The translations under genes and the position numbers were made by a program. DNA of 64,000 bases from Burkholderia sp. D-99 (GTDB lineage: Bacteria; Pseudomonadota; Gammaproteobacteria; Burkholderiales; Burkholderiaceae), in the NCBI RefSeq assembly GCF_011605345.1, contig NZ_JAAOXM010000003.1, positions 434,001 to 498,000 of the forward strand. The letters are read 5' to 3'. Numbering within the stretch: the first letter of the stretch is position 1; the number at the start of each line of letters is the position of its first letter. Shown here piece by piece: positions 27,145-38,268 of the stretch. Below the pieces are notes generated by a model. That model saw only the letters and a list, made by a program, of their open reading frames with translations, ran no database searches and was not told where the DNA came from.

Positions 27145-27831
27145 ATGAAATCGACCCGACCCTTTCACCCGACTCCCGTCATCACGATCGACGGCCCGAC
27201 TGCTTCCGGCAAGGGCACCGTCGCCGCGCTCGTCGCCGCGCATCTTGGTTTCCACCTGCTCGACAGCGGCGCGCTGTACCGCCTCGCCGCGCTCGCGAGT
27301 GTGCGCTACGGCATCGCGGCAGAGGACATCGACGCGCTGGTGAAGCTGATCGACGATCTCCACATCACGTTCCGCGAAGGCTGCGCGCAGCTCGACGGCG
27401 TCGATGTGTCGAACGACATCCGTGCCGAAGCGGTCGGCAACCGTGCATCGGCGATTGCCGTGCATGGGCCGGTGCGCACCGCACTCGTCGCGCGCCAGCG
27501 CGCGTTCCGCAAGACGCCGGGCCTCGTTGCAGACGGGCGCGACATGGGCACCGTGATCTTCCCGGACGCCGTGTTGAAGGTGTTCCTGACGGCCAGCGCC
27601 GAGGCGCGCGCGACCAGACGGCATAAGCAATTGATGCAAAAAGGTTTTTCTGCTAATATAGATGACTTGCTCCGGGATCTTCGTGAACGTGACGCGCGCG
27701 ACAGCAATCGCGCAGCCGCGCCGCTGAAGCCTGCGGCAGATGCCGAGCTGCTCGATACGTCGGCGCTTTCGGTCGATGAAGCCGTCGATCAAGTGCTGCA
27801 GTGGTACCGGGCGCTTGGCCAGCCCGCCTGA
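27145..27831 (+). CDS. cmk: Cytidylate kinase
   Basis: A 228-residue NMP kinase with P-loop [10 protein letters not shown] near residue 18, LDSGALYRL and [13 protein letters not shown]. It phosphorylates CMP and dCMP. An AT-rich stretch near codons 160-172 ([11 protein letters not shown]) carries the rpsA promoter. Confidence 0.94.
   Translation: MKSTRPFHPTPVITIDGPTASGKGTVAALVAAHLGFHLLDSGALYRLAALASVRYGIAAEDIDALVKLIDDLHITFREGCAQLDGVDVSNDIRAEAVGNRASAIAVHGPVRTALVARQRAFRKTPGLVADGRDMGTVIFPDAVLKVFLTASAEARATRRHKQLMQKGFSANIDDLLRDLRERDARDSNRAAAPLKPAADAELLDTSALSVDEAVDQVLQWYRALGQPA
27631..27659 (+). promoter_or_regulatory. rpsA promoter inside cmk
   Basis: TTGATG (27631-27636), 17 bases, TAATAT (27654-27659), with an extended -10 TGC. 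E. coli rpsA also has promoters within cmk. Confidence 0.65.
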
Positions 27832-27973
27832 GAAGGCGGGCAGCAGTAGGTGTTCCGCGTAGTAAGCGCGGAGCGTGTTTCGAACCCTTAACCCCGTGTG
27901 GTCGTCGATCTGGCCCTTTCAGCCTGCCATTCCGGCCGGCGTGGCACAGCGATCCATGCACAATCAGATTTTT

Positions 27974-29686
27974 ATGTCCGACCTGCAAACCTCTACCCCG
28001 AATACTGAATCTTTTGCGGCTCTGTTCGAAGAGTCGCTGACCCGCCAAGACATGCGCGCCGGCGAAGTGATTTCCGCCGAAGTCGTGCGCGTCGACCACA
28101 ACTTCGTGGTCGTCAATGCAGGCCTGAAGTCCGAGGCTTACATTCCGATCGAGGAATTCCTGAACGATCAGGGCGAGGTTGAGGTGCAGTCGGGCGATTT
28201 CGTGTCCGTCGCGATCGACGCACTCGAAAACGGCTACGGCGACACGATCCTGTCGCGCGACAAGGCGAAGCGCCTTGCATCGTGGCTGTCGCTGGAAAAG
28301 GCTCTCGACAACAACGAACTCGTCACCGGCACGATCACCGGCAAGGTGAAGGGCGGCATGACCGTGATGGTCAACGGCATCCGCGCGTTCCTGCCGGGTT
28401 CGCTGGTCGACACGCGTCCGGTCAAGGACACGACCCCGTACGAAGGCAAGACGCTCGAGTTCCGCGTGATCAAGCTCGATCGCAAGCGTAACAACGTCGT
28501 GCTGTCGCGTCGTGCAGTGATCGAAGCAACGCAAGGCGAAGAGCGCGCGAAGCTGCTCGAGACGCTGAAGGAAGGCGCGATCGTCAACGGCGTGGTCAAG
28601 AACATCACCGACTACGGCGCATTCGTCGACCTCGGCGGCATCGACGGCCTGCTGCACATCACCGACATCGCATGGCGTCGTGTGCGTCACCCGAGCGAAG
28701 TCCTGTCGGTTGGCCAGGAAGTCACCGCGAAGATCCTCAAGTTCGACCAAGAGAAGAACCGCGTCTCGCTGGGCATCAAGCAACTGGGCGACGATCCGTG
28801 GGAAGGCATCTCGCGCCGTTACCCGTCGGGCACGCGCCTGTTCGGCAAGGTCACGAACATCACCGACTACGGCGCATTCGTCGAAGTGGAATCGGGCATC
28901 GAAGGCCTCGTCCACGTGTCGGAAATGGACTGGACCAACAAGAACGTTGCGCCGTCGAAGGTTGTCCAGCTGGGCGACGAAGTCGAAGTCATGGTCCTCG
29001 AGATCGACGAAGACCGTCGTCGTATCAGCCTCGGCATGAAGCAGTGCAAGCCGAATCCGTGGGATGACTTCAGCCGCAACTTCAAGAAGGGCGACAAGAT
29101 CACGGGCGCAATCAAGTCGATCACCGACTTCGGCGTGTTCATCGGTCTGCCGGGCGGCATCGACGGCCTGGTCCACCTGTCGGACCTGTCGTGGAGCGAA
29201 ACCGGCGAAGAAGCCGTTCGCAAGTACAAGAAGGGCGACGAAGTCGAAGCAATCGTGCTCGGTATCGACGTCGAGAAGGAACGTATTTCGCTCGGCATCA
29301 AGCAGCTCGAAGGCGACCCGTTCAGCAACTACGTTGCAATGAACGACAAGGGCTCGATCGTCGACGGCGTCGTGAAGACGGTCGATGCGAAGGGTGCGGT
29401 CGTTACGCTGACGGGCGACATCGAAGGCTACCTGCGCGCATCGGAAATCTCGCAGGATCGCGTCGAAGATGCACGCAACGTGCTGAAGGAAGGCGACAAG
29501 GTCAACGCGATGGTGATCAACATCGATCGCAAGTCGCGCGGCATCAACCTGTCGATCAAGGCGAAGGATTCGGCTGAACAACAGGAAGCGATCCGCGGCC
29601 TGCAGTCGGACACCAGCTCGGCTGCGACCGGTACGACCAACCTCGGCGCGCTGCTGAAGGCGAAGCTCGACGGCCAGAACCAGTAA
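27974..29686 (+). CDS. rpsA: 30S ribosomal protein S1
   Basis: A 570-residue protein with six S1 (OB-fold) repeats; four copies of ITDYGAF or ITDFGVF-type cores mark repeats 3 to 6. S1 binds mRNA and docks it on the 30S subunit. Start 27974 (MSDLQTS) gives the usual length; ATG 27956 in frame would add six residues. Confidence 0.96.
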   Translation: MSDLQTSTPNTESFAALFEESLTRQDMRAGEVISAEVVRVDHNFVVVNAGLKSEAYIPIEEFLNDQGEVEVQSGDFVSVAIDALENGYGDTILSRDKAKRLASWLSLEKALDNNELVTGTITGKVKGGMTVMVNGIRAFLPGSLVDTRPVKDTTPYEGKTLEFRVIKLDRKRNNVVLSRRAVIEATQGEERAKLLETLKEGAIVNGVVKNITDYGAFVDLGGIDGLLHITDIAWRRVRHPSEVLSVGQEVTAKILKFDQEKNRVSLGIKQLGDDPWEGISRRYPSGTRLFGKVTNITDYGAFVEVESGIEGLVHVSEMDWTNKNVAPSKVVQLGDEVEVMVLEIDEDRRRISLGMKQCKPNPWDDFSRNFKKGDKITGAIKSITDFGVFIGLPGGIDGLVHLSDLSWSETGEEAVRKYKKGDEVEAIVLGIDVEKERISLGIKQLEGDPFSNYVAMNDKGSIVDGVVKTVDAKGAVVTLTGDIEGYLRASEISQDRVEDARNVLKEGDKVNAMVINIDRKSRGINLSIKAKDSAEQQEAIRGLQSDTSSAATGTTNLGALLKAKLDGQNQ

Positions 29687-29708
29687 GCCTCACGAGGTCT
29701 GCTGAAGT

Positions 29709-30032
29709 ATGACCAAATCCGAGTTGGTCGCGCAGCTGGCATCGCGATTTCCGCAACTTGTCCTCAAGGATGCGGATTTCGCGGTGAAAACGATGCTCGA
29801 TGCGATGTCCGACGCCCTGGCGAAAGGGCATCGTATCGAAATTCGGGGTTTCGGCAGCTTTGGCCTCAACCGTCGCCCGGCGCGCGTCGGACGCAACCCG
29901 AAGTCAGGGGAGAAAGTGCAGGTGCCCGAGAAGTTCGTGCCGCACTTCAAGCCTGGCAAGGAGTTGCGGGAACGCGTCGACGGCCGCGCCGGTGAACCGC
30001 TGAAGGCTGACGATCCGGACGACGAGCGTTGA
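29709..30032 (+). CDS. ihfB: Integration host factor beta subunit
   Basis: A 107-residue HU/IHF protein: [14 protein letters not shown], then the signature [25 protein letters not shown] containing the DNA-intercalating arm. It heterodimerises with IHF-alpha and bends DNA. It lies 22 bases after rpsA. The C-terminal tail ([13 protein letters not shown]) is a little longer than in E. coli. Confidence 0.95.
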   Translation: MTKSELVAQLASRFPQLVLKDADFAVKTMLDAMSDALAKGHRIEIRGFGSFGLNRRPARVGRNPKSGEKVQVPEKFVPHFKPGKELRERVDGRAGEPLKADDPDDER

Positions 30033-30080
30033 GCGTCATCCGGGTTGCCCGGAACCCATCCGGCGAAGGCTGAAAAGAAA

Positions 30081-30102
30081 AGCGCCCCTTGCGGGCGCTT
30101 TT
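30081..30102 (+). terminator. Terminator after ihfB
   Basis: AGCGCCC and GGGCGCT around CTTGC, then six T. Confidence 0.85.
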
Positions 30103-30242
30103 TTCATTTCCGGCGATCGCGGCGCAACGGGGGCGTGCAGGATGTGCGCAGCCGCGGAAACGCTTCCTTTACAATACGGGTCGATTCGGTGCGACGAAGG
30201 GGAGTCGCGCGCCGCGGCAAACCTCAACAAAGAGAGGGCTTC

Positions 30243-30536
30243 ATGAAGTTTATCGTCTGGCTGATCCGGGTATTGGTGTTCGTACTGCTGCTGGTGCTTG
30301 CGCTGGCCAATACGCAAACCGCGACGCTGAATTTCGTTGCCGGCTATTCATGGCAAGCGCCGCTGATCCTGATCGGCCTGGCGTTCTTCGCCGTGGGGCT
30401 GCTGGCTGGCTTGCTGTCCGCGCTGCCTTCGATCTTCCGCCTGCGCCTCGAGAACGGGCGCCTGAAGCGCGATCTGCGCGCGGCGCGCGAAACGCCGGCC
30501 GTCATCGACCAGCCGCCGATGCCGCCCGTTATTTAA
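30243..30536 (+). CDS. lapA: Lipopolysaccharide assembly protein A-like membrane protein
   Basis: A 97-residue protein with two membrane segments (residues 4-22 and 42-62), the LapA/DUF1049 pattern with NTQTATLNF between them and a cytoplasmic tail. A TACAAT at 30170 may be its -10. It partners LapB, encoded next, in tuning LPS synthesis. Confidence 0.82.
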   Translation: MKFIVWLIRVLVFVLLLVLALANTQTATLNFVAGYSWQAPLILIGLAFFAVGLLAGLLSALPSIFRLRLENGRLKRDLRAARETPAVIDQPPMPPVI

Positions 30537-30589
30537 CACGGACGCCGCGCGATAATCGCGCGGTTTTCGTCTCTGCTTCGATATTTCGC

Positions 30590-31762
30590 ATGGATCTGGA
30601 TTTCTGGTGGTTGCTCGCGATTCCGGTCGCGTTCGCGCTCGGTTGGGCGGCGTCACGCTATGACCTGAAGAATCTCCTGTCGGAGAGCGCCAACCTGCCG
30701 CGATCGTATTTTCGCGGCCTGAATTTTCTGCTGAACGAACAACCCGACAAGGCGATCGACGCGTTCATCGAGGTCGCCAAGCTCGATCCCGAGACGGTCG
30801 AACTGCACTTCGCGCTCGGCAACCTGTTTCGCCGCCGCGGCGAAACAGATCGCGCGATCCGTGTGCACCAGAACTTGCTGAGCCGCACGGACCTGCCGGT
30901 CAACGAGCGCGACCACGCGCTTTACGAGCTTGGCCAGGATTTCCTGAAGGCCGGCCTGCTCGATCGTGCCGAGGAGGCGTTCCACAAACTCGCCGACGGC
31001 GATTACGCGCTCGGTGCACAACGGGCGCTGCTGACGATCTACGAGATCGAGAAGGACTGGAACAAGTCGATCGATACGGCGAAGCGCATCGAGTCGATGA
31101 GCGACAAACCGCTCGGCGTCGAAATCGCACAGTTTCACTGCGAACTTGCGCAGGATGCGCTGCAGCGCAAGAACGCGTCGGCGGCAGCCGAACAGTTGCG
31201 CCTCGCGCTGACCGTGAACCCGCAGAACGTTCGCGCGACGATTCTGTCCGGCGACGCGGCGGCGGCCGAGGGCAACCACGCGGCCGCGATCGAGCACTGG
31301 AAGCGTGTCGAAGCGCAAAATCCGGCATATCTGCCGCTCGTCGCCGACAAGCTGATGAAGGCGTACGTCGCGCTCGGCAAGAACGCCGAAGGCGCCGAGC
31401 TGCTGATGGGCTATGTCGACCGTTATCCGTCGAACGACCTGCTCGACATCGCATACCAGCACATCGCGGGCTTGCGCGGCCAGGACGCGGCGCATACGCT
31501 CGCGCGCACGCAGATGGAGAAGTCGCCGAACCTGTCGGGGATGCTGCACCTGCTCGATGCGCAAATCGCGGCGGCCGACGAACCGCGTCGTAAGGAGCTT
31601 GAAATGATGCGTGCGCTGATCAGGCAGCGTACGAAGAATCTGCCACGGTATACGTGCCAGAATTGCGGTTTCCGGGCGCGCAATTTCTACTGGCAGTGCC
31701 CGGGCTGCAGCGGCTGGGAAACCTATGCGCCGCGCCGCGTCGAACCTGCGATGCCGGGCTGA
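30590..31762 (+). CDS. lapB: LPS assembly protein B (TPR and rubredoxin-like)
   Basis: A 390-residue protein: an N-terminal membrane anchor (WWLLAIPVAFALGWAAS), a cytoplasmic array of TPRs (FLLNEQPDKAIDAFIEVAKL and following), and a C-terminal rubredoxin-type zinc knuckle (YTCQNCGF ... WQCPGCSGW). LapB directs FtsH to degrade LpxC and so limits lipid A synthesis. It is followed directly by sugar-nucleotide and heptose genes. Confidence 0.9.
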   Translation: MDLDFWWLLAIPVAFALGWAASRYDLKNLLSESANLPRSYFRGLNFLLNEQPDKAIDAFIEVAKLDPETVELHFALGNLFRRRGETDRAIRVHQNLLSRTDLPVNERDHALYELGQDFLKAGLLDRAEEAFHKLADGDYALGAQRALLTIYEIEKDWNKSIDTAKRIESMSDKPLGVEIAQFHCELAQDALQRKNASAAAEQLRLALTVNPQNVRATILSGDAAAAEGNHAAAIEHWKRVEAQNPAYLPLVADKLMKAYVALGKNAEGAELLMGYVDRYPSNDLLDIAYQHIAGLRGQDAAHTLARTQMEKSPNLSGMLHLLDAQIAAADEPRRKELEMMRALIRQRTKNLPRYTCQNCGFRARNFYWQCPGCSGWETYAPRRVEPAMPG

Positions 31763-31852
31763 TCCCGGCACGCGGAGCCAACGCGCTGCGGTCGCCGCCG
31801 GGCCTGACCCGGCGGCCAAGTTAGTCAATTACCGGGAAGTACCGGAACATCT

Positions 31853-33253
31853 ATGAAAATCACCATCATCGGCACCGGCTATGTCGGTCTCGTCACGGGC
31901 GCCTGCCTGGCGGAGATCGGTCACGACGTCTTCTGTCTCGACGTCGATCCGCGCAAGATCGACATCCTGAACAACGGCGGGATGCCGATTCACGAACCCG
32001 GGCTGCTGGACATCATTGCGCGCAACCGTGCGGCGGGGCGCCTGCGCTTCTCGACCGACATCGAGGCGAGTGTCGCGCACGGCGAGATCCAGTTCATCGC
32101 CGTCGGCACGCCGCCCGACGAGGACGGCTCGGCCGACCTGCAGTACGTGCTCGAAGCCGCGCGCAACATTGGCCGCCACATGACGGGCTTCAAGGTGATC
32201 GTCGACAAGTCGACGGTGCCGGTCGGCACCGCACAGCGCGTGCGCGGTGTGGTCGACGAAGCGCTTGCCGCCCGCGGGCTGGCGGGCAGCGTCGCGCATC
32301 GTTTCTCGGTCGTATCGAACCCGGAATTTCTGAAGGAAGGCGCCGCGGTCGAGGACTTCATGCGTCCGGACCGGATCATCATCGGCGTCGACGACGACGA
32401 GACGGGCACGATCGCGCGCGAGAAGACGAAGAAGCTTTACGCGCCGTTCAACCGCAACCACGAGCGCACGATCTACATGGACGTGCGTTCGGCCGAATTC
32501 GCGAAATATGCGGCGAACGCGATGCTCGCAACGCGCATCTCGTTCATGAACGAGATGTCGAATCTCGCCGACAAGGTCGGCGCCGACATCGAGGCCGTGC
32601 GCCGCGGGATCGGCTCCGATCCGCGCATCGGCTATCACTTCCTGTACGCCGGTGTCGGCTACGGCGGCTCGTGCTTCCCGAAGGACGTCCAGGCGCTGAT
32701 TCGCACGGCCGGCGAGAACGGCCAGCCGTTGCGCATCCTGGAAGCCGTCGAGGCGGCCAACCATGCGCAGAAGGACGTGCTGATCGGCAAGATCGAGCAG
32801 CGCTTCGGTGCCGACCTCACCGGCCGCGAGTTCGCGGTCTGGGGCCTCGCGTTCAAGCCGAACACCGATGACATGCGCGAGGCACCGAGCCGCCGCCTGA
32901 TCGCCGCGCTGCTCGAACGCGGTGCGACCGTGCGTGCGTACGATCCGGTCGCGGTCGACGAGGCACGGCGCGTGTTTGCGCTCGATTTCGGCACGGATCC
33001 GGACGCGCTGGCGCGGCTGCATCTCGTCGAGACGCAGGACGTCGCCGTGACGGGCGCGGACGCGCTCGTGATCGTGACCGAGTGGAAGGAATTCCGGAGC
33101 CCCGATTTTACGCGCCTGAAGGCTGAGCTGAAGGCGCCGGTGATCTTCGACGGGCGCAACCTGTACGAGCCGGACGCGATGGCCGAACTGGGCATCGACT
33201 ACTACGCGATCGGCCGGCCGTATGTCGATCCCCAGTCGTCCTCCCGTGGCTGA
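31853..33253 (+). CDS. udg: UDP-glucose 6-dehydrogenase
   Basis: A 466-residue protein: [15 protein letters not shown] at the N-terminus, [25 protein letters not shown], and the catalytic GGSCFPKDV near residue 268. It makes UDP-glucuronate for capsule, exopolysaccharide and L-Ara4N precursors. It ends seven bases before hldA. Confidence 0.94.
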   Translation: MKITIIGTGYVGLVTGACLAEIGHDVFCLDVDPRKIDILNNGGMPIHEPGLLDIIARNRAAGRLRFSTDIEASVAHGEIQFIAVGTPPDEDGSADLQYVLEAARNIGRHMTGFKVIVDKSTVPVGTAQRVRGVVDEALAARGLAGSVAHRFSVVSNPEFLKEGAAVEDFMRPDRIIIGVDDDETGTIAREKTKKLYAPFNRNHERTIYMDVRSAEFAKYAANAMLATRISFMNEMSNLADKVGADIEAVRRGIGSDPRIGYHFLYAGVGYGGSCFPKDVQALIRTAGENGQPLRILEAVEAANHAQKDVLIGKIEQRFGADLTGREFAVWGLAFKPNTDDMREAPSRRLIAALLERGATVRAYDPVAVDEARRVFALDFGTDPDALARLHLVETQDVAVTGADALVIVTEWKEFRSPDFTRLKAELKAPVIFDGRNLYEPDAMAELGIDYYAIGRPYVDPQSSSRG

Positions 33254-33260
33254 CCACACG

Positions 33261-34211
33261 ATGAATACTCTCCGCGAGGTCGTTCCGGTGCCGCGCGCGC
33301 AGCTCGCGCGCTCGCGCGTGCTTGTCGTCGGCGACGTGATGCTCGACCGCTACTGGTTCGGCAACGTCGATCGCATTTCGCCTGAGGCGCCCGTGCCGGT
33401 CGTGCACGTACAGCGCCAGGAAGAGCGGCTCGGCGGTGCGGCCAACGTCGCGCGCAACGCCGTGACGCTCGGCGGCCAGGCCGGGTTGCTGTGTGTCGTC
33501 GGTTGCGACGAACCCGGCGAGCGGATCGTTGAACTGCTCGGCAGCAGCGGCGTGACGCCGCATCTCGAGCGCGACCCGGCGCTGCCGACCACGATCAAGC
33601 TGCGCGTGCTCGCACGCCAGCAGCAACTGCTGCGCGTCGACTTCGAGGCAATGCCGACGCACGAGGTGCTGCTCGCAGGGCTCGCGCGCTTCGATGCACT
33701 GTTGCCGCAGCACGACGTCGTGCTGATGTCGGATTACGCGAAAGGCGGCCTGACGCACGTCACGACGATGATCGAGAAGGCGCGCGCGGCCGGCAAGTTC
33801 GTCCTCGTCGACCCGAAGGGCGACGACTGGGCACGCTATCGCGGAGCGTCGCTGATCACGCCGAATCGCGCGGAATTGCGCGAAGTGGTCGGGCAGTGGA
33901 AATCGGAAGACGATCTGCGCGCGCGCGTCGCGAAGCTGCGCGCGGAACTCGACATCGACGCGTTGCTGCTCACGCGTTCGGAAGAAGGCATGACGCTGTT
34001 TTCCGCCACCGGCGAACTGCACGCACCGGCGCTCGCGCGCGAGGTGTTCGACGTGTCGGGCGCGGGCGATACCGTGATCGCGACGGTTGCGACGATGCTC
34101 GGCGCAGGCGTGCCGCTCGTCGACGCCGTCGTGCTCGCGAATCGCGCGGCAGGCATCGTGGTCGGCAAGCTCGGCACGGCCACGGTGGACTACGACGAAC
34201 TGTTTCACTGA
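33261..34211 (+). CDS. hldA: Heptose-7-phosphate kinase
   Basis: A 316-residue PfkB/ribokinase-family enzyme: VVGDVMLDRYWFG near the start, GGAANVARNAVTLGG, and the anion-hole motif VSGAGDTVIA near residue 265. It lacks the nucleotidyltransferase half found in HldE, so it is the single-domain kinase. ATG 33261 fits the family start. Confidence 0.92.
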   Translation: MNTLREVVPVPRAQLARSRVLVVGDVMLDRYWFGNVDRISPEAPVPVVHVQRQEERLGGAANVARNAVTLGGQAGLLCVVGCDEPGERIVELLGSSGVTPHLERDPALPTTIKLRVLARQQQLLRVDFEAMPTHEVLLAGLARFDALLPQHDVVLMSDYAKGGLTHVTTMIEKARAAGKFVLVDPKGDDWARYRGASLITPNRAELREVVGQWKSEDDLRARVAKLRAELDIDALLLTRSEEGMTLFSATGELHAPALAREVFDVSGAGDTVIATVATMLGAGVPLVDAVVLANRAAGIVVGKLGTATVDYDELFH

Positions 34212-34274
34212 GCGCATGCGGCGGCGCGACGAGCGCGCCGCATGCATGGCTCGCACTTTTCAGGCAGGACGATC

Positions 34275-35267
34275 ATGACCCTCATCGTCACCGGCGCAGC
34301 CGGTTTTATCGGCGCGAACATCGTCAAGGCGCTCAACGAGCGCGGCGAGACGCGCATCATCGCGGTCGACAACCTGACGCGCGCGGACAAGTTCCGGAAT
34401 CTCGTCGACTGCGAGATCGACGACTATCTGGACAAGACGGAATTCGTCGAACGTTTCGCGCGCGGCGATTTCGGCAAGGTACGCGCGGTGTTCCATGAAG
34501 GCGCCTGCTCGGACACGATGGAAACCGACGGTCGCTACATGATGGACAACAACTTCCGCTACAGCCGGGCGGTGCTCGACACCTGCCTCGCGCAGGGCAC
34601 GCAGTTCCTGTACGCGTCGTCGGCAGCGATCTACGGCGGCTCGACCCGTTTCATCGAGGAGCGTGACGTCGAGGCGCCGCTGAATGTCTACGGCTATTCG
34701 AAGTTCCTGTTCGACCAGGTGATCCGCCGCGTGCTGCCGACCGCGAAGAGCCAGATCGCCGGCTTTCGCTATTTCAACGTGTACGGACAGCGCGAGACGC
34801 ACAAGGGGCGCATGGCGTCGGTCGCGTTCCACAACTTCAACCAGTTTCGCGCGGAAGGCAAGGTGAAGCTGTTCGGCGAGTACAACGGCTATGCACCGGG
34901 CGAGCAGACGCGTGACTTCGTGTCGGTCGAGGACGTGACGAAGGTGAACCTGTTCTTCTTCGATCACCCGGAGAAGTCGGGCATCTTCAACCTCGGTACC
35001 GGCCGTGCGCAGCCGTTCAACGATATCGCGTCGACGGTCGTGAATACGCTGCGCTCGCTCGACAACCTGCCGCCGCTGACGCTCGCGCAGCAGGTCGAGC
35101 AAGGGCTGATCGAATACGTGCCGTTTCCCGATGCGTTGCGCGGCAAGTACCAGTGCTTCACGCAGGCCGACCAGACGAAGCTGCGTGCGGCCGGTTACGA
35201 CGCGCCGTTCCTGACCGTGCAGGAAGGTGTCGACCGCTACGTGCGTTGGCTATCCGGCCAGGTTTAA
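34275..35267 (+). CDS. hldD: ADP-L-glycero-D-manno-heptose-6-epimerase
   Basis: A 330-residue extended SDR enzyme: [12 protein letters not shown] at the N-terminus, and active site YASSAAIYG plus [11 protein letters not shown] (Tyr-x-x-x-Lys). It makes the L,D-heptose donor of the LPS inner core and forms an operon with hldA and udg. Confidence 0.95.
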   Translation: MTLIVTGAAGFIGANIVKALNERGETRIIAVDNLTRADKFRNLVDCEIDDYLDKTEFVERFARGDFGKVRAVFHEGACSDTMETDGRYMMDNNFRYSRAVLDTCLAQGTQFLYASSAAIYGGSTRFIEERDVEAPLNVYGYSKFLFDQVIRRVLPTAKSQIAGFRYFNVYGQRETHKGRMASVAFHNFNQFRAEGKVKLFGEYNGYAPGEQTRDFVSVEDVTKVNLFFFDHPEKSGIFNLGTGRAQPFNDIASTVVNTLRSLDNLPPLTLAQQVEQGLIEYVPFPDALRGKYQCFTQADQTKLRAAGYDAPFLTVQEGVDRYVRWLSGQV

Positions 35268-35340
35268 GCGGAAGCGTTGCATCGATAGACTGGGTCTCAC
35301 GGTCGGCAGCCGCCGGCCGTATTCATCGGAGATCCAGCAC

Positions 35341-35685
35341 ATGATCAGGAAATGGTTGGCCGCAGCGGCAATGCTCGGCACGATCGCGTCGGCCTGGGCG
35401 GCCGTCGACGTCAACACCGCGAACGAGGATGCGCTCGTCGGCATCAAGGGCATTGGCCCGGCGCGGGCAAAGGCGATTCTCGACGAACGCGGCGCACGCG
35501 GTCCGTTCAAGAATGCGGAAGATCTCGCAGCACGCGTGAAAGGCATGGGCGGCCATACCGTCGAGCGGCTTCAGCAGGAAGGTTTGACGGTCGGTGCGGC
35601 CGGCACGGGGGCCGCGCTGCCGGCCGCGGGCAAGCCGGCTGCCGGCAAGCCTGCGGCTGCACCTGCCCGCACCGCGCAGAAGTAA
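35341..35685 (+). CDS. ComEA-like helix-hairpin-helix protein
   Basis: A 114-residue protein with a signal peptide (LAAAAMLGTIASAWA), then a helix-hairpin-helix pair (VDVNTANEDALVGIKGIGPARA, quoted in two overlapping parts; FKNAEDLAARVKGMG) and an Ala/Pro/Lys tail. It binds DNA in the periplasm, as in DNA uptake, but it is a single small gene without other competence genes nearby. Confidence 0.8.
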   Translation: MIRKWLAAAAMLGTIASAWAAVDVNTANEDALVGIKGIGPARAKAILDERGARGPFKNAEDLAARVKGMGGHTVERLQQEGLTVGAAGTGAALPAAGKPAAGKPAAAPARTAQK

Positions 35686-35740
35686 CGCGTCGCGCGCGGC
35701 CGACAACGAGCTCCTTCAGTCGCCGTCGTTGCGACGGCTT

Positions 35741-35764
35741 CCCGCGGCATGCCGCGGGTTTTTT
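35741..35764 (+). terminator. Terminator after the ComEA-like gene
   Basis: CCCGCGGCATGCCGCGGG is a perfect palindrome, then six T. Confidence 0.85.
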
Positions 35765-35897
35765 GCGTGGGCGCGGCGTATGCGGGCCACGCGTTGCACG
35801 GCATACGTATTCCATCGCCGCAATGGGGTTGCCGGCGCGAGCAGCGGTGCTGGTTTACAATCGATCGATTGATCGGCCTCGTACTCACGGTATATCC

Positions 35898-36800
35898 ATG
35901 GCTTACAAAACTATCGAAGACACGATCGGCAATACGCCGCTCGTCCAACTGGTCCGCTTGCCGGACGACGAGATTCGCGCGCGCAACAACGTGGTGCTCG
36001 CGAAGCTTGAAGGCAACAATCCGGCCGGTTCCGTGAAGGATCGTCCGGCACTGTCGATGATCAGCAAGGCCGAGGCGCGCGGGCGCATCAAGCCGGGTGA
36101 CACGCTGATCGAGGCGACGAGCGGCAACACGGGTATCGCACTCGCGATGGCAGCGGCGATCCGCGGCTACAAAATGGTGCTGATCATGCCGGAGGACCTG
36201 TCGGTCGAGCGCCGCCAGAGCATGGCCGCCTACGGCGCCGAAATCATCCTGACGCCGGTGAAGGGCGGGATGGAGCTGGCACGTGATCTCGCGGACCAGA
36301 TGCAGCGCGAAGGCAAGGGCGTGATCCTCGACCAGTTCGCGAACCCCGACAATCCGATTGCGCACTACGAAGCGACGGGCCCGGAAATCTGGCGCGATAC
36401 CGAAGGGCGCATCACGCACTTCGTGTCGGCCATGGGCACGACGGGCACGATCATGGGCACGTCGCGCTATCTGAAGGAACAGAATCCGGCGATCGAGATC
36501 ATCGGTGCGCAGCCGGAAGACGGTTCGCGCATTCCGGGCATCCGCAAGTGGCCGGAAGCGTACATGCCGACGATCTTCGATCGCAGCCGCGTCGACCGTG
36601 TCGAAAGCGTGAGTCAGGCTGCGTCGGAAACGATGACGCGCCGGCTGGCGGCGGTCGAAGGCATCTTCGCGGGCATTTCGTCGGGCGGCGCATGCGAAGT
36701 CGCGATGCGCATCGCGCGTCAGGTCGAGAATGCGACGATCGTGTTCATCGTCTGCGATCGAGGCGACCGCTACCTGTCCACGGGCGTGTTTCCTGCCTGA
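35898..36800 (+). CDS. cysM: Cysteine synthase B
   Basis: A 300-residue PLP enzyme. The Lys is in NNPAGSVKDRPAL near residue 47, the substrate loop is EATSGNTGIALAM, and the phosphate site is SAMGTTGTIMGTSRYL. It makes cysteine from O-acetylserine and sulfide or thiosulfate. TACAAT at 35856-35861 is a likely -10. Confidence 0.93.
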   Translation: MAYKTIEDTIGNTPLVQLVRLPDDEIRARNNVVLAKLEGNNPAGSVKDRPALSMISKAEARGRIKPGDTLIEATSGNTGIALAMAAAIRGYKMVLIMPEDLSVERRQSMAAYGAEIILTPVKGGMELARDLADQMQREGKGVILDQFANPDNPIAHYEATGPEIWRDTEGRITHFVSAMGTTGTIMGTSRYLKEQNPAIEIIGAQPEDGSRIPGIRKWPEAYMPTIFDRSRVDRVESVSQAASETMTRRLAAVEGIFAGISSGGACEVAMRIARQVENATIVFIVCDRGDRYLSTGVFPA

Positions 36801-36840
36801 ACGCGGGCAGGCGCGCGTAGCTGCGCGTGTGATAAAAAAA

Positions 36841-36866
36841 AGCGCCGCTTGTGCGGCGCTTTTTCA
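36841..36866. terminator. Bidirectional terminator, cysM / mltB
   Basis: AGCGCCGC and GCGGCGCT around TTGT, with A and T runs outside. It ends both convergent genes. Confidence 0.88.
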
Positions 36867-36881
36867 TTGGGCAGGCGGTGC

Positions 36882-38099
36882 TTACTGCGACTGCGTTTCG
36901 GTGGCGCTCGGCTGAAGTGCGCCGCTCGCTTCCATCTGCGCCTTCACGGCTTCGCCGAGCTGGTACACGGTGAGCGCGTAGAAGAAGCTGCGGTTGTAGC
37001 GCGTCAGCACGTAGAAATTCTTGAGCCCGAGCATGTATTCGGTCGCGCGGCCCGGCGACGGCAGGTCGACCACGGTCACCGGCGTGCCCGCTTCGGTCGT
37101 GATGTTGACCGTCGGCTCGTTCAGCGTCATGCCCGCGCGCAGCAGTTGCGACAGTGCCCAGTGCGGTTCCGGCTGACCGTCGGCGGCGGCCTGTGCGATG
37201 CCCAGGCTGCCCGTATCGGGCGTGATCTGCCAGACCACCGGTCGGTCGGTTTCCCAGCCGTGCTGCTTCAGGTAGTTCGCGACGCTGCCGATCGCATCGA
37301 CAGGACTGCTGCGCAGGTCGACGTGGCCCGTGCCGTCGAAGTCGACCGCATATTCGCGGATGCTGCTCGGCAGGAACTGCGGGATCCCGATTGCGCCCGT
37401 GTACGAGCCGAGCACGGTGGTCGGGTCGAGCTGGTTGTCGCGGGTCCAGACCAGGAAATCCTCGAGGTTCTTGCGGAACGTCGCCTGGCGGCTGTCTCGA
37501 TTCGGCGTGTCCGGATAGTCGAACGTGAGCGTCGTCAGCGCGTCGAGCACGCGGAAATTGCCCATGTAGCGGCCGTAGATCGTCTCGACGCCGATGATGC
37601 CGACGATCACCTCGGGCGGCACGCCGAATTGCTCGGATGCACGTTGCAGCGTCGCCTGGTTCGCCTTCCAGAATTTCACGCCCGCGTTGATGCGGATCGG
37701 CTCGATGAAGCGCGAGCGATAGACGCGCCAGTTCTTGACCGTCGGCGACGCGGCCGGCTTCACGAGCTTGACGGCTGTCGCCGAATAGCTGATACGCGAG
37801 AACAGCGCATGCAGGCTCGCGGAGTCGAAGCCGTTGCGGTTGGCCATCTCGTCGATGAACGCGTCGACCTTCGCGTTGTTCGCGTAACGCTGCGGAACGA
37901 TTTCCTCTTCGAAGGTCTGGCCTTGCGGCGCCGGCTGCTGCGGCTGGGCCTGAGCGACGAGCTTGCCGGCGGGCTTCGCCGGCTGCGTCTGCGCGCCGGC
38001 AGGCACAGTGCCGAGGGCCGCGACGACAGCGGCGACGACGAGCGGCACGCGAACACTGAACAGCGCGGAGAGGGGGGCGGCAGGCTTGCTGGAATTCAT
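36882..38099 (-). CDS. mltB: Membrane-bound lytic murein transglycosylase B
   Basis: A 405-residue protein with an N-terminal hydrophobic signal region (VRVPLVVAAVVAALGTVPAGA). The SLT_2 catalytic Glu lies in GIIGVETIYGRYMG, then YTGAIGIPQFLPSSIREYAV. It cleaves peptidoglycan glycan strands. There is no lipobox Cys, so it is probably periplasmic or signal-anchored. ATG 38099 puts the signal peptide at the start. Confidence 0.9.
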   Translation of the reverse strand: MNSSKPAAPLSALFSVRVPLVVAAVVAALGTVPAGAQTQPAKPAGKLVAQAQPQQPAPQGQTFEEEIVPQRYANNAKVDAFIDEMANRNGFDSASLHALFSRISYSATAVKLVKPAASPTVKNWRVYRSRFIEPIRINAGVKFWKANQATLQRASEQFGVPPEVIVGIIGVETIYGRYMGNFRVLDALTTLTFDYPDTPNRDSRQATFRKNLEDFLVWTRDNQLDPTTVLGSYTGAIGIPQFLPSSIREYAVDFDGTGHVDLRSSPVDAIGSVANYLKQHGWETDRPVVWQITPDTGSLGIAQAAADGQPEPHWALSQLLRAGMTLNEPTVNITTEAGTPVTVVDLPSPGRATEYMLGLKNFYVLTRYNRSFFYALTVYQLGEAVKAQMEASGALQPSATETQSQ

Positions 38100-38268
38100 G
38101 TCGAAGCGGGCGGACAGGGCGATTGGGTTCGGCGCAGTATACCCGACGGATCCGGCGCGCCGGGGCGTGGCAGGCCCCCGTTGTGGTAAGTTAGCGGCGA
38201 ATTCGCGGCAGACGATGGACATCATTGATGGAGACCTGCGGCGCACCGTGCGCCGCCGATGACAGCTT

